This document shows positions 56,072-64,000 of a DNA stretch of 64,000 nucleotides, one piece after another. Source of the DNA: Saccharothrix espanaensis DSM 44229 (GTDB lineage Bacteria; Actinomycetota; Actinomycetes; Mycobacteriales; Pseudonocardiaceae); NCBI RefSeq assembly GCF_000328705.1, contig NC_019673.1:8939501-9003500 (forward strand). Reading direction: 5' to 3'. The notes beneath the pieces are model-generated. The model was given only the letters and a program-made list of their open reading frames with translations, was not told the origin of the DNA and made no database searches. Each line of letters starts with the position of its first letter. Position 1 is the first letter of the stretch. Position numbers and translations under genes: made by a program.

Positions 56072-57208
56072 GTGCTCTCGGCAGCCCCCACGTTGAAGAT
56101 CGGCCCGTACGCGGTCGATCCCGCCGTCGTGCTCGCGCCCATGGCGGGCATCACCAACGTGGCGTTCAGGCAGCTCTGCCGCGAGTTCGGCAGCCCCACC
56201 TCGCTCTACGTCTGCGAGATGATCACCGCCCGCGCCATCGTCGAGCGCGACTCCAAGACCATGGAGATGATCACGTTCGGCGAGCACGAGCACCCGCGCT
56301 CGTTGCAGCTCTACGGCGTCGAGCCCACCTCGATGAGCGAGGCGACCAAGCTGATCGTCGGCGAGGACCGCGCCGACCACATCGACATGAACTTCGGCTG
56401 CCCCGTCCCCAAGGTCACCCGCAAGGGTGGCGGGGCGGCGCTGCCGTACAAGCGGCAGTTGTTCCGGCAGATCGTGCGCGCCGCCGTCCGGGCCGCCGAG
56501 CCAGCCGGGGTGCCGGTCACCGTCAAGTTCCGGATCGGGATCGACGACGAGCACCTCACCTACCTGGACGCGGGGCGGATCGCCGAGGACGAGGGCGCGC
56601 GGGCCGTCGCGCTGCACGCCCGCACGGCCGCCCAGCGGTACTCGGGGCAGGCCGACTGGACCGCGATCGCCCGGCTCAAGGAGGCCGTGACGAGCGTCCC
56701 GGTGCTCGGCAACGGCGACATCTTCAGCGCCCAGGACGCCCTCGACATGGTCGCCCGGACGGGGTGCGACGGCGTCGTCGTCGGGCGCGGGTGCCTGGGT
56801 CGGCCCTGGCTGTTCGGGGAGCTCCAGGCGGCGTTCCGGGGCGAACCGGTCCCGGTCGGGCCGTCGCTCGGGCGGGTCGCGGAGATCCTCGGGCGGCACG
56901 GGCGGTTGCTCGCGGCGCACCTCGGTGAGGAGAAGGGGCTGCGGGACCTGCGCAAGCACATGGCCTGGTACCTGAAGGGGTTCCCGGTGGGCGCCGAGCT
57001 GCGGCGCAGCCTCGCCATGGTCTCGACGCTCACCGAGCTGGACGACCTGCTCGGCGGGCTCGACCCGGAGGCGGCGTTCCCGCCGGACGCCGAGGGGCCG
57101 CGCGGCCGGCAGGGGTCGCCCGCGAAGGTCGTGCTGCCGGAGGGCTGGCTGGACGACCCCGAGGACGCGATGACGCCGTCCGCCGAAGACATGCACTCGG
57201 GCGGCTGA
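56072..57208 (+). CDS. dusB: tRNA-dihydrouridine synthase
   Basis: 378 residues. The FMN barrel motifs VLAPMAGITNVAFRQLC, NFGCPVPKVTRKGGGAAL (catalytic Cys110), HARTAAQRYSG and GNGDIFS are intact, with the C-terminal helical RNA-binding domain HMAWYLKGFP. It reduces uridines in the tRNA D-loop. GTG start. The order dusB-LCP-phoU resembles the M. tuberculosis Rv0823c-Rv0821c region. Confidence 0.93.
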   Translation: MLSAAPTLKIGPYAVDPAVVLAPMAGITNVAFRQLCREFGSPTSLYVCEMITARAIVERDSKTMEMITFGEHEHPRSLQLYGVEPTSMSEATKLIVGEDRADHIDMNFGCPVPKVTRKGGGAALPYKRQLFRQIVRAAVRAAEPAGVPVTVKFRIGIDDEHLTYLDAGRIAEDEGARAVALHARTAAQRYSGQADWTAIARLKEAVTSVPVLGNGDIFSAQDALDMVARTGCDGVVVGRGCLGRPWLFGELQAAFRGEPVPVGPSLGRVAEILGRHGRLLAAHLGEEKGLRDLRKHMAWYLKGFPVGAELRRSLAMVSTLTELDDLLGGLDPEAAFPPDAEGPRGRQGSPAKVVLPEGWLDDPEDAMTPSAEDMHSGG

Positions 57209-57212
57209 GCCG

Positions 57213-57659
57213 GTGACGCGTGTGGTGACGGCGGTGCTCTGTGTCCTCGCGCTGGCCGGGTGCGGCTCGCGGGTGACCGGGACGGCCAAGGCGCTGCAGA
57301 TCACCGACGTCGAGCACACCCTCGTGACCAGCTACTTCACCGCGCTCAACGAGGCTGGCACGCAGGGCGTGACCCAGCAGCGCGAGCTGCTCGCCGACAC
57401 CCAGCACCCGGACTTCCGCGAGGGCGACTGCGAGCTGCCCGACGGCACGATCAGGGTGCAGCCGACGATGTCCACGCTCCGGCTGGACCCGGACTGGACG
57501 CCGCCCGGCCAGGACGAGCACCCGCGCGGTGTGGTGGTGGTCGTCGCGGTGACGCTGACCGTCGTGCAGGACGGCATCGAGATCGGCAGCCAGATCGGCT
57601 CCCAGCACCTCGTCCTGCTCAACGGCAAGACCTACGGCTTCGCGCCGTGCGCGACCTGA
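57213..57659 (+). CDS. Small secreted lipoprotein
   Basis: 148 residues, GTG start 5 bp after dusB, so probably cotranscribed. The signal ends in the lipobox LALAGC (Cys about 17). The rest is beta-rich with two Cys (DCELPDG and FAPCAT) that may pair. Resembles uncharacterised actinobacterial lipoproteins; no function assigned. Confidence 0.75.
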   Translation: MTRVVTAVLCVLALAGCGSRVTGTAKALQITDVEHTLVTSYFTALNEAGTQGVTQQRELLADTQHPDFREGDCELPDGTIRVQPTMSTLRLDPDWTPPGQDEHPRGVVVVVAVTLTVVQDGIEIGSQIGSQHLVLLNGKTYGFAPCAT

Positions 57660-57883
57660 CGGTCGGGCGCAGACTGGTCGTTCGACGCGGACCGCGGGCC
57701 GCCGCGCACTGCCGGCCCGACGACCACGCACGGCGCACGCTCCGGCTTGTTGATCACTGAACGTCACCAGTTCGGAGCAGTGCACGGTCAACCAGACGAG
57801 GGAAATCCCCCTCAGACGCGTCCCGCCGGCTCAAGCGCCGCCTCCTACGAGACGACACCTTGGCAAGTAGGGAGGTGAGCGCG

Positions 57884-58741
57884 ATGACCGCACTGCGACC
57901 CGAAGTCGCCGATGTCGACAGCGATGGCGGCGCCGAACGGCCCCGGCCCGCGTCGGAGGGCAGCGGCTTGGTGCAGCTGCACGAGTCGATCGCCGCGCTG
58001 CTCGCCTCCCGGGGCCAGTGGCGGCAGGCGTACCAGCACCTGCGCTCGGCGTTCGACCTCGTCTACGCGGACCAGGACGAGCAGCCCCAGGTGCCCGAGC
58101 AGCTGCGCCGCGAGGTGGACCGGCTGCGCCGCGAGCACGCGGAGGCCCGCGAGCAGAGCCTGCGGGACAGCCTGACCGACAGCTACAACCGCCGCTACCT
58201 GGACCAGCGGCTGCTCGGCATGGTCACCGACCACGGCGCGACCGCGGCCGGCCTGGCGATCGCGCTGATCGACCTGGACTGGTTCAAGCAGGTCAACGAC
58301 ACGTTCGGGCACCTGCTCGGCGACCGGGTGTTGCAGCGCGTGGTGGAGCTGTTGCAGGAGGAGCTGCCGGAGGCCGGGTTCTGCGCCCGTTATGGCGGCG
58401 AGGAGTTCGTGCTGGTGCTGCCGGGCGTGGACGCGGCGGCGGGCGTGGACATCGCCGAGTCGGCGCGAACGCGTGTCGAGCGTCACGCCTGGGCTTCCCT
58501 GGCCCCCGGTTTGCGAGTGACCGTCAGTATCGGGTTGGCTTATGAGCCTCCGGCGGGGGACTCGCCGACGCGCCCTCCGGTCGCACCCGAACAGCAACTG
58601 CTCCGCGCGGACAGCCTGCTCTACACCGCCAAGCAGTCAGGACGGAACGCCGTCGCCTATCGGGAGAACGGCCGGGTGCGTCTCGCGGGTGCTGCCGCCG
58701 GACGACGTGGAATCGCCGAATCGCGGGTTGCCGGTTACTGA
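57884..58741 (+). CDS. Diguanylate cyclase (GGDEF domain)
   Basis: 285 residues from the ATG at 57884 (GGGAGG 8 nt upstream); the TTG at 57860 is rejected. A helical TPR-like/coiled region (about 25-95) leads to the GGDEF domain with the signature GGEEF (171-175), DLDWFKQVNDTFGH and the expected ALYTAK-like end. No RxxD inhibitory site is visible. The product would make c-di-GMP in the cytoplasm. Confidence 0.88.
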   Translation: MTALRPEVADVDSDGGAERPRPASEGSGLVQLHESIAALLASRGQWRQAYQHLRSAFDLVYADQDEQPQVPEQLRREVDRLRREHAEAREQSLRDSLTDSYNRRYLDQRLLGMVTDHGATAAGLAIALIDLDWFKQVNDTFGHLLGDRVLQRVVELLQEELPEAGFCARYGGEEFVLVLPGVDAAAGVDIAESARTRVERHAWASLAPGLRVTVSIGLAYEPPAGDSPTRPPVAPEQQLLRADSLLYTAKQSGRNAVAYRENGRVRLAGAAAGRRGIAESRVAGY

Positions 58742-58951
58742 GGCGTAACGGTTGCTCATCCGTTCGGGCGTAGCATGCTGCGCACAATCGAGTATGCGCA
58801 ACCCCTGTATCACCGGGAGTGGTCGTCAGGACTGGCACTCATCCGTAGTATCGCCAAGGCAAGTGACACGCCGTTGGTGCAACCAATGTGTCCTTGATGT
58901 CGTCAACTCGTGATGACGACCCGCTATTGACCAAGGTTGAAGGGAGACCGG

Positions 58952-61900
58952 GTGCCCGACGAGCCCCGCCGTGGCGGCCCCGGACCCCGAGGTGAGCAGC
59001 CCCCCCAGGACGACCAGCCGACCGGGCGTCGGCGCAGGTCCCTGGAGGGCGGCGGCGGACTGAGTGTTTCCGAGCTCCTCGAACAGCACAGCCGCACGAA
59101 CCTCCCGCGCCCCGTGCCGCCGGACGGCCGCGGCTCCGAGCCGACGGGCCCGCAGCAGCCGACCGGACGCCGGGCCGCGCCACCCGAGGACACCAGCGCA
59201 CCGTCCCCCGAGGACGGCCACCGGGGACCGGACTACTTCGCACCGTCCACCGACGTTCCGCAGAAGACCGGCCGCCGCGCGCGCCAGGAGTCCCCGGAGG
59301 ACCCCGGGCGTCGCGCGAGGTCCGCACCCGAGGGCACCGGTCGCCGCGCGCGACCGTCCGCGCCGCCGCAGCCCCCGGTGACGCCGCCCACGGCAGCCCG
59401 GCCTCCGGCCACTCCGCCGCCGGTCGCGCCGCACGAGGACACCGGACGTCGAGCCAGGGCCACCCCTGAGGACACCGGACGTCGAGCACGGCCGGCTCCC
59501 GAGGAGACCGGACGCCGGGCACGGCCCGCCCCTGAGGACACCGGCCGCCGCGCCAGGTCCGAGGGCTTCGCCCCGGCCGCCGACGACGCCCGACGCGCTC
59601 CCGCCCGTGAGGACACCGGGCGGCGCGCGCTGCCCGACGCGTTCGCGCCGTCGTCGGAGAACACCGGCCGCCGCGCCGCGCCGTCCCCCGAGGACGCCGC
59701 GCGCCGGGGTGCGCCCGGGACTCCCGACACCCGCCGGCCCGGACCGGATGACCTGGCCCGGCCGGAAGGCACCGGCCGCCGTCCCAGGCCGGAGGCTCCC
59801 GGCCGGCGGTACGCGCCCGACGACCCGCGCCGCCCGGAGGCCACCGGCCGCCGCCCGATGCCGACCCCGCCGGTTCCCGGCGCGCCCGGCCCCACTGCTC
59901 CCGGCCCACACGGTCCAGGCCCGCACGCCCCCGGCCCACACGCTCCGGGGCCCCATGCTCCGGGCCCCCATGCTCCGGGCCCGAACGGCTCGGCCAACGG
60001 TCCGATGCCCGGCGGTCCCGCTCAGGACGTCCGACCGGCCGGTGGTCCCGACGGCAGCGGGCCGCGACGGCTCGCAGGGCCCGAAGGCGGTCGCCGGCCC
60101 GCTGACAGCACCGGACCGCGACGGCTGGCCGAAGGTCCACCCGACGGCGCCGCACCTCGACGGCCGGCCGAAGGCGGACCGGACAGTCCCGGGCCCCGCC
60201 GGCTCGCGGAAGGTGCTCCGGACGGCTCCGGGCCCCGTCGACTCGCCGAGGGCGGGCCGCGCAGGCTTGCCGATGGGCCCCCCAACGCTCCCCGACGTCC
60301 CGAGGGCGGGCCGGACGGTTCCGGGCCTCGCCGCTTGGCCGAAGGTGCGCCCAACGCGCCCCGACGTCCTGAAGGGGCGCCGGAAGGCACTGGTCCGCGC
60401 CGACTCGCCGCTGACGGTGGCCCCGGCATCCCGCGTCGCCCCGAGGGCGGTCCGGACGGCAGCGGGCCCCGCCGCTTGGCCGAGGGCGGGCCGGACGGCA
60501 CCGGGTCGCGACGGCTTCCCGAGGGTGGGCCGGATGGTTCCGGGCCGCGACGGCTCGCTGAAGGTTCGCCTGGTGCCGCGCCCGGTGGTGCGGACATCTC
60601 CGGGCGGCTGGGTGTGCCCGGCGGACCCAGCGCGCCCGGCGGGTCCGGTGGGCCCGAGCACCGGGACCAGATCGACCCGGCCAGTCTCACCACCGAGATG
60701 GAGGCCATCAGCGACGACGTCAAGAAACGTCGCGAGGTCGACCACACGCTGGCCCGGTTCTCCGCCGTGCACGACGAGCTCGCCGAGCAGGAGCGCCAGC
60801 GCAAGGAGCGCCGGCAGAAGCTCATGCCGTGGAAGGTCGAGCACGACGAGGAAGCGACCGTCTACACGTCCTCTGTGGACGGTGACGAGGACTCCGACGC
60901 GCCGAGCCGACGGGTCCGCACCGTCAAGCACAGCAAGATCGTCCGCGTCGTCAAGGTGCTGTCGCTGACCGCCGCCGTGCTGGTGTTCGTCGCGACCGGC
61001 CTCGGCTGGGGCGCGATGCTCTACGTGGACAGCAAGATGACCGAGATCGACGCCCTCAACACCAACTCGGCCGCGGTGCACGAGGCCGAGAAGCAGTTGG
61101 GGGACGAGAACTTCCTCATCGTCGGGTCGGACACCCGGGCCGGCGCGAAGGCCGAGGACGGGGTCGGCGACGCCGACGCCGAGCCCGGCGCGCGCTCGGA
61201 CGTGCTGATGCTGGCGCACATCCCGGCCGACCGGAAGCGGGTCGTCGTGGTGTCCGTGCCGCGCGACCTGGAGGTCACCCGGCCCGAGTGCGAGGGCTGG
61301 AACCCGGAGACCGCCGAGTACTCCGGCCAGAAGCTGGCCCCGGAGAAGGGCGTGAAGGCCAACCAGGTCTACTCCGACGGCGGGCCGCGGTGCGTGTCGA
61401 CCTTCATGACCGAGCTGACCGGGTTGACCATCAACCACTTCATCTCCGTGGACTTCAACGGGTTCAAGGGGATGGTGGACGCGGTCGGCAAGATCAAGGT
61501 CTGCGTGCCGAAGGTGATGGACGACGGTGAGCTGGGCATGATCTTCGACAAGCCCGGCCAGTACGAAGTGGACGGTCAGAAGGCGCTCGACTACGTGCGC
61601 GCCCGCAAGGTGAAGAACGAGGACTTCGGCGACTACGACCGGATCACCCGGCAGCAGAAGTTCCTGTCCTCGTTGCTGCGCACGGCCTTGTCCACCGAGA
61701 TGCTGCTGAACCCGGGCAAGCTCAACGGCTTCCTGAACGCGTTCGCGTCGTCCACCGTGGGCCAGAACGTCGGCGTCAAGGACATGCTGACGCTCGCCCA
61801 GTCGTTGCAGGGCATCGAAGCCGGCCGGGTCACGTTCGTGACGGTGCCGCACTACACCGACGAGGGCCCGACGCCGTCGCCCAACGACAACGTCGAGATG

Positions 61901-62425
61901 CTGAAGATGGACGCCACCAAGGCGTTGTTCCAGGCGATCATCGACGGCACCCCGCTGCCCGACGAGAAGCCGGCCGCCAACCCCGCCGACCAGGCCCAGC
62001 AGACCACCACGCCCGCGAAGCCCGCCGGCCCCAAGCAGGGCGCGGTCGTCGACCCCAAGGGCCTCAAGGTCCAGGTGTTCAACGGCGACGAGGACAACGA
62101 CGGTGCCGCCGCCCGGACCAAGAACGCGTTGATCGAGCTGGGGTTCGACGTGGTCAACAGTGGCAACGGGACCGCGGCCGGCAAGACGGTCATCAAGTAC
62201 GGCGTGGGCGGCGAGGACACGGCGTTCACGCTCGCGGCCGCGATCCCCGGTGCGACGCTGGAGGTCGACGAGTCCCAGGGCGGCGCGGTGACCCTGGTCA
62301 TCGGACCCGGCTGGGACGAGAAGGTCGTCGCCCCGCAGGGGGGCGGGACCGCCGAGCCCGGCAAGACCGCTCCGCCGCCTGACCTGGCCGTGGTCAACGC
62401 GGGCAAGGACCCGTGCGCGCCGTAG
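58952..62425 (+). CDS. LCP-family (LytR-CpsA-Psr) glycan ligase with long disordered tail
   Basis: 1157 residues from the GTG at 58952 with AGGGAG upstream. Residues 1-660 are cytoplasmic and disordered: first EDTGRRARPAP-type repeats, then APGPHAPGP, then RRLAEGGPDGSGP. One membrane helix (about 672-692) is followed by the LCP domain (about 720-950: DTRAG, VVSVPRDLEVTRP, RITRQQKFL) and a LytR_C domain (about 1030-1130, VQVFNGD). LCP enzymes attach arabinogalactan or teichoic-type polymers to peptidoglycan. The repetitive tail is far longer than usual and may be phosphorylated or bind partners. Confidence 0.88.
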   Translation: MPDEPRRGGPGPRGEQPPQDDQPTGRRRRSLEGGGGLSVSELLEQHSRTNLPRPVPPDGRGSEPTGPQQPTGRRAAPPEDTSAPSPEDGHRGPDYFAPSTDVPQKTGRRARQESPEDPGRRARSAPEGTGRRARPSAPPQPPVTPPTAARPPATPPPVAPHEDTGRRARATPEDTGRRARPAPEETGRRARPAPEDTGRRARSEGFAPAADDARRAPAREDTGRRALPDAFAPSSENTGRRAAPSPEDAARRGAPGTPDTRRPGPDDLARPEGTGRRPRPEAPGRRYAPDDPRRPEATGRRPMPTPPVPGAPGPTAPGPHGPGPHAPGPHAPGPHAPGPHAPGPNGSANGPMPGGPAQDVRPAGGPDGSGPRRLAGPEGGRRPADSTGPRRLAEGPPDGAAPRRPAEGGPDSPGPRRLAEGAPDGSGPRRLAEGGPRRLADGPPNAPRRPEGGPDGSGPRRLAEGAPNAPRRPEGAPEGTGPRRLAADGGPGIPRRPEGGPDGSGPRRLAEGGPDGTGSRRLPEGGPDGSGPRRLAEGSPGAAPGGADISGRLGVPGGPSAPGGSGGPEHRDQIDPASLTTEMEAISDDVKKRREVDHTLARFSAVHDELAEQERQRKERRQKLMPWKVEHDEEATVYTSSVDGDEDSDAPSRRVRTVKHSKIVRVVKVLSLTAAVLVFVATGLGWGAMLYVDSKMTEIDALNTNSAAVHEAEKQLGDENFLIVGSDTRAGAKAEDGVGDADAEPGARSDVLMLAHIPADRKRVVVVSVPRDLEVTRPECEGWNPETAEYSGQKLAPEKGVKANQVYSDGGPRCVSTFMTELTGLTINHFISVDFNGFKGMVDAVGKIKVCVPKVMDDGELGMIFDKPGQYEVDGQKALDYVRARKVKNEDFGDYDRITRQQKFLSSLLRTALSTEMLLNPGKLNGFLNAFASSTVGQNVGVKDMLTLAQSLQGIEAGRVTFVTVPHYTDEGPTPSPNDNVEMLKMDATKALFQAIIDGTPLPDEKPAANPADQAQQTTTPAKPAGPKQGAVVDPKGLKVQVFNGDEDNDGAAARTKNALIELGFDVVNSGNGTAAGKTVIKYGVGGEDTAFTLAAAIPGATLEVDESQGGAVTLVIGPGWDEKVVAPQGGGTAEPGKTAPPPDLAVVNAGKDPCAP

Positions 62426-62447
62426 GGTGACCATCTGGACGTCTTGG

Positions 62448-62469
62448 GTTCACCGCTGGTTCACCGGGG
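62448..62469 (+). promoter_or_regulatory. PHO box (PhoP operator)
   Basis: GTTCACCGCTG and GTTCACCGGGG are two adjacent 11-bp direct repeats, the layout of the actinomycete PHO box with the GTTCACC core. It lies 40 bp upstream of phoU, so phoU should respond to phosphate starvation through PhoP. Confidence 0.85.
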
Positions 62470-62509
62470 TAGGTCGCTACTGCGACAACCTGCACGTAGG
62501 CTGACGGCC

Positions 62510-63175
62510 ATGCGTGAGGCCTACCACGACCAGCTCGGACAACTCGCCGACCAGCTCGCCGACATGTGCGGGATGGCCGGTGACGCCATGGAGCGCGCGA
62601 CTTCGGCGCTGCTCCAGGCAGACCTCGGCTTGGCCGAGCAGGTGATCGGCGACGACGTCAAGATCGACGACGTGCGCGCCAGCATCGAGGAGCAGGCGTA
62701 CGCACTGCTCGCACTCCAAGCGCCGGTCGCGACCGACCTGCGGATCGTGCTCGCGGTGATCCACGCCGCGGAGAGCGTCGAGCGCATGGGCGACTTGGCG
62801 CTGCACGTGGCGAAGGCCGCGCGCCGCCGGCACCCCAACCACGTGCTGTCGGACACCGTCGAGCCGTACTTCGCCGAGATGGGCCGCATCGCGGTCGAGC
62901 TCGCCCGGGAGGCGACCGACATCATCCGCACGCAGGACGTGGAGCGCGCGCGTTCGCTGGAAGACGCGGACGACGCGATGGACGACCTGCACCGGCACCT
63001 GTTCACGGTGATCATGGACAAGGACTGGCCGCACGGCGTGCCGTCCGCCGTGGACACCACGCTGCTGGGCCGGTTCTACGAGCGCTTCGCCGACCACGCG
63101 GTGTCGGTGGCCAAGCGGACCGTCTTCGTCGTCACCGGCCGGATGCCCGGCTACGGCGACGACATCGACGACTGA
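62510..63175 (+). CDS. phoU: Phosphate-signalling regulator PhoU
   Basis: 221 residues from the ATG at 62510; earlier in-frame starts overlap the PHO box. Two PhoU helical repeats (about 8-95 and 110-205) carry the metal-site patterns [17 protein letters not shown] and [14 protein letters not shown]. PhoU/PhoY dampens the phosphate sensor kinase under phosphate sufficiency. Preceded by the LCP gene, as phoY2 is by Rv0822c. Confidence 0.93.
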   Translation: MREAYHDQLGQLADQLADMCGMAGDAMERATSALLQADLGLAEQVIGDDVKIDDVRASIEEQAYALLALQAPVATDLRIVLAVIHAAESVERMGDLALHVAKAARRRHPNHVLSDTVEPYFAEMGRIAVELAREATDIIRTQDVERARSLEDADDAMDDLHRHLFTVIMDKDWPHGVPSAVDTTLLGRFYERFADHAVSVAKRTVFVVTGRMPGYGDDIDD

Positions 63176-63190
63176 CCGCTCCGGACGAAG

Positions 63191-63231
63191 TCGACCCCGG
63201 CCGGGTTCTCCTGGCCGGGGTCGATTCTTTT
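63191..63231 (+). terminator. Intrinsic terminator of phoU
   Basis: A perfect 12-bp stem TCGACCCCGGCC/GGCCGGGGTCGA with a 10-nt loop is followed by TTCTTTTC, a classic rho-independent terminator. Confidence 0.9.
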
Positions 63232-63278
63232 CGTCGGGTGCCGTCGCCGTGCGCTGGGGTTCGGGTTGTGGGTCGGCG

Positions 63279-64000
63279 TCAGTTGAGCAGGCCGTTCAGC
63301 TCCTGGGCGAGCTGGGCGGCGATGCGCGCGTTGTCGGCGGGCGCGTGGGTGAGCCACTTCTGGCCGTCCTGGCCCTGGCGCGTCTGCGACATGTAGCGGC
63401 CCTGGTCGTTGTCGAACCAGGCCACCTGCGGTGCGCGCTGTTCACGGCCGTGCCGTCCACGCACCGTGACGCCGAACTGCCCGGCGCGCAGCCGCGGCCG
63501 TTCGAACGTCGCCTCCAGCGCGCGGATCTGCGAGGTCGCGGCGGACCTCGGTGCCATGGCGCTGGTGAACATCGAGCCGCCGAAGTCGTCGTCGCGGCGC
63601 GGCGCGGGCGGCGGCGCGGCCGACGGCATCGGGACCGTGAGCGACTGGCCCGGACCGGGGCGCGACTGCGGGATCAGGTCCACCACCGCGCGCAGCAGCG
63701 CCGACGAGCGCATCGTGTCGATCTTCAGCTGCCGGTCGTCCAGCACCGCGAGGACCGCCAGCTCGCCCTTGGCCCCGGCGCGGGCCAGGAGCTGGCGCTC
63801 CACGTTCTTCGGGTCCAGCGACGCGATCGCGTTGAGCGAGTAGTCGAAGCGCACCAACAGGTTCAGCGCCTCCTCGACCTCGGCCGCGACCCGGCCACGC
63901 CGGGCCAGGCCACGCGACTCCAGGTCGTTGTAGACGGCGTTGCGGATGCCGCGCCGCTCGTCGAACGTCTGGCCGAGGTACGGGAAGTCGAACGGGTAGG
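63279..64000 (-). CDS. espG: ESX secretion-associated protein EspG, 5'-truncated by window edge
   Basis: The 240 visible codons continue past the right edge (start not seen). The upstream end reads YPFDFPYLGQTFDERRGIRN and EEALNLLVRFDYSLN. A Pro linker near the middle and the C-terminal ARIAAQLAQELNGLL follow. This is the EspG pattern found in ESX loci of Mycobacteriales and Pseudonocardiales, where EspG chaperones secreted PE/PPE-type substrates in the cytoplasm. More ESX genes are expected to the right. Confidence 0.8.
   Translation of the reverse strand, partial: YPFDFPYLGQTFDERRGIRNAVYNDLESRGLARRGRVAAEVEEALNLLVRFDYSLNAIASLDPKNVERQLLARAGAKGELAVLAVLDDRQLKIDTMRSSALLRAVVDLIPQSRPGPGQSLTVPMPSAAPPPAPRRDDDFGGSMFTSAMAPRSAATSQIRALEATFERPRLRAGQFGVTVRGRHGREQRAPQVAWFDNDQGRYMSQTRQGQDGQKWLTHAPADNARIAAQLAQELNGLLN

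Overview
The window is high-GC actinobacterial DNA, most likely from the Pseudonocardiales (Saccharothrix, Actinosynnema or Lentzea type). Several traits point that way. There is a mycobacterial-style HTH-hbhA-DUF2516 cluster and an ESX secretion gene (EspG) at the right edge. A dusB-LCP-phoU neighbourhood recalls Rv0823c-Rv0821c of Mycobacterium tuberculosis. A gamma-butyrolactone-receptor-like TetR, a TipA-like MerR and many GTG starts or 4-bp ATGA/GTGA overlaps complete the picture. Taxonomy is inferred from gene content; no rRNA is present.

Layout. 0-5.6 kb: end of a LOG-type gene, a YbaK-type deacylase, a TipA-like MerR regulator, a PfpI protein, then the hydrolase-DUF2516-HbhA-HTH operon and a PCMT-like methyltransferase. 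5.7-11.3 kb: a zinc-ribbon protein, a membrane NACHT NTPase, a DapC-like aminotransferase, DUF445 and a CGNR regulator. 11.4-18.0 kb: a PadR-controlled ABC exporter with two FtsX-like permeases. 18.1-22.4 kb: an ECF sigma factor, a small beta-sandwich protein, a TPR-CHAT caspase-like protease and a convergent cytoplasmic subtilase, which together look like a proteolytic signalling module. 22.6-28.3 kb: a secreted Pro-rich protein, a MocR/YczE pair, a split ClpC2-like HTH + Clp-N pair divergent from a PP2C-like gene, and a Glu-Asp-Phe tRNA operon. 28.8-33.5 kb: the butyrolactone-receptor-type TetR with an ARE-like site, and a copZ-copA operon behind a CsoR-type operator. 33.0-35.9 kb: a possible 6C-like small RNA, a leaderless ribbon-helix-helix gene, a cold-shock gene and a glutamate-binding lipoprotein. 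35.9-44.7 kb: a giant AAA+ ATPase with flotillin and a YqiJ-like protein, preceded by an ATP-grasp-like gene. 44.7-51.5 kb: a TetR/FAD-monooxygenase pair, xthA, a large LuxR-type regulator, a DUF4240 gene with no visible start codon, and an integrase relic beside tRNA-Lys. 51.6-64 kb: a DAP-decarboxylase-like gene, a phosphatase broken by one stop codon, GNAT, dusB, a lipoprotein, a GGDEF protein, an LCP protein with a very long disordered tail, phoU behind a PHO box, and EspG.

Most coding is ordinary actinobacterial core. The parts that work as systems are the sigma/CHAT/subtilase module, the split ClpC2-like pair with duplicated operators, the flotillin-YqiJ-AAA operon, the PadR-ABC exporter and the copper operon. 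Short tandem repeats of 13-19 bp recur at gene ends throughout the window. All calls come from reading the sequence; no database search was run.
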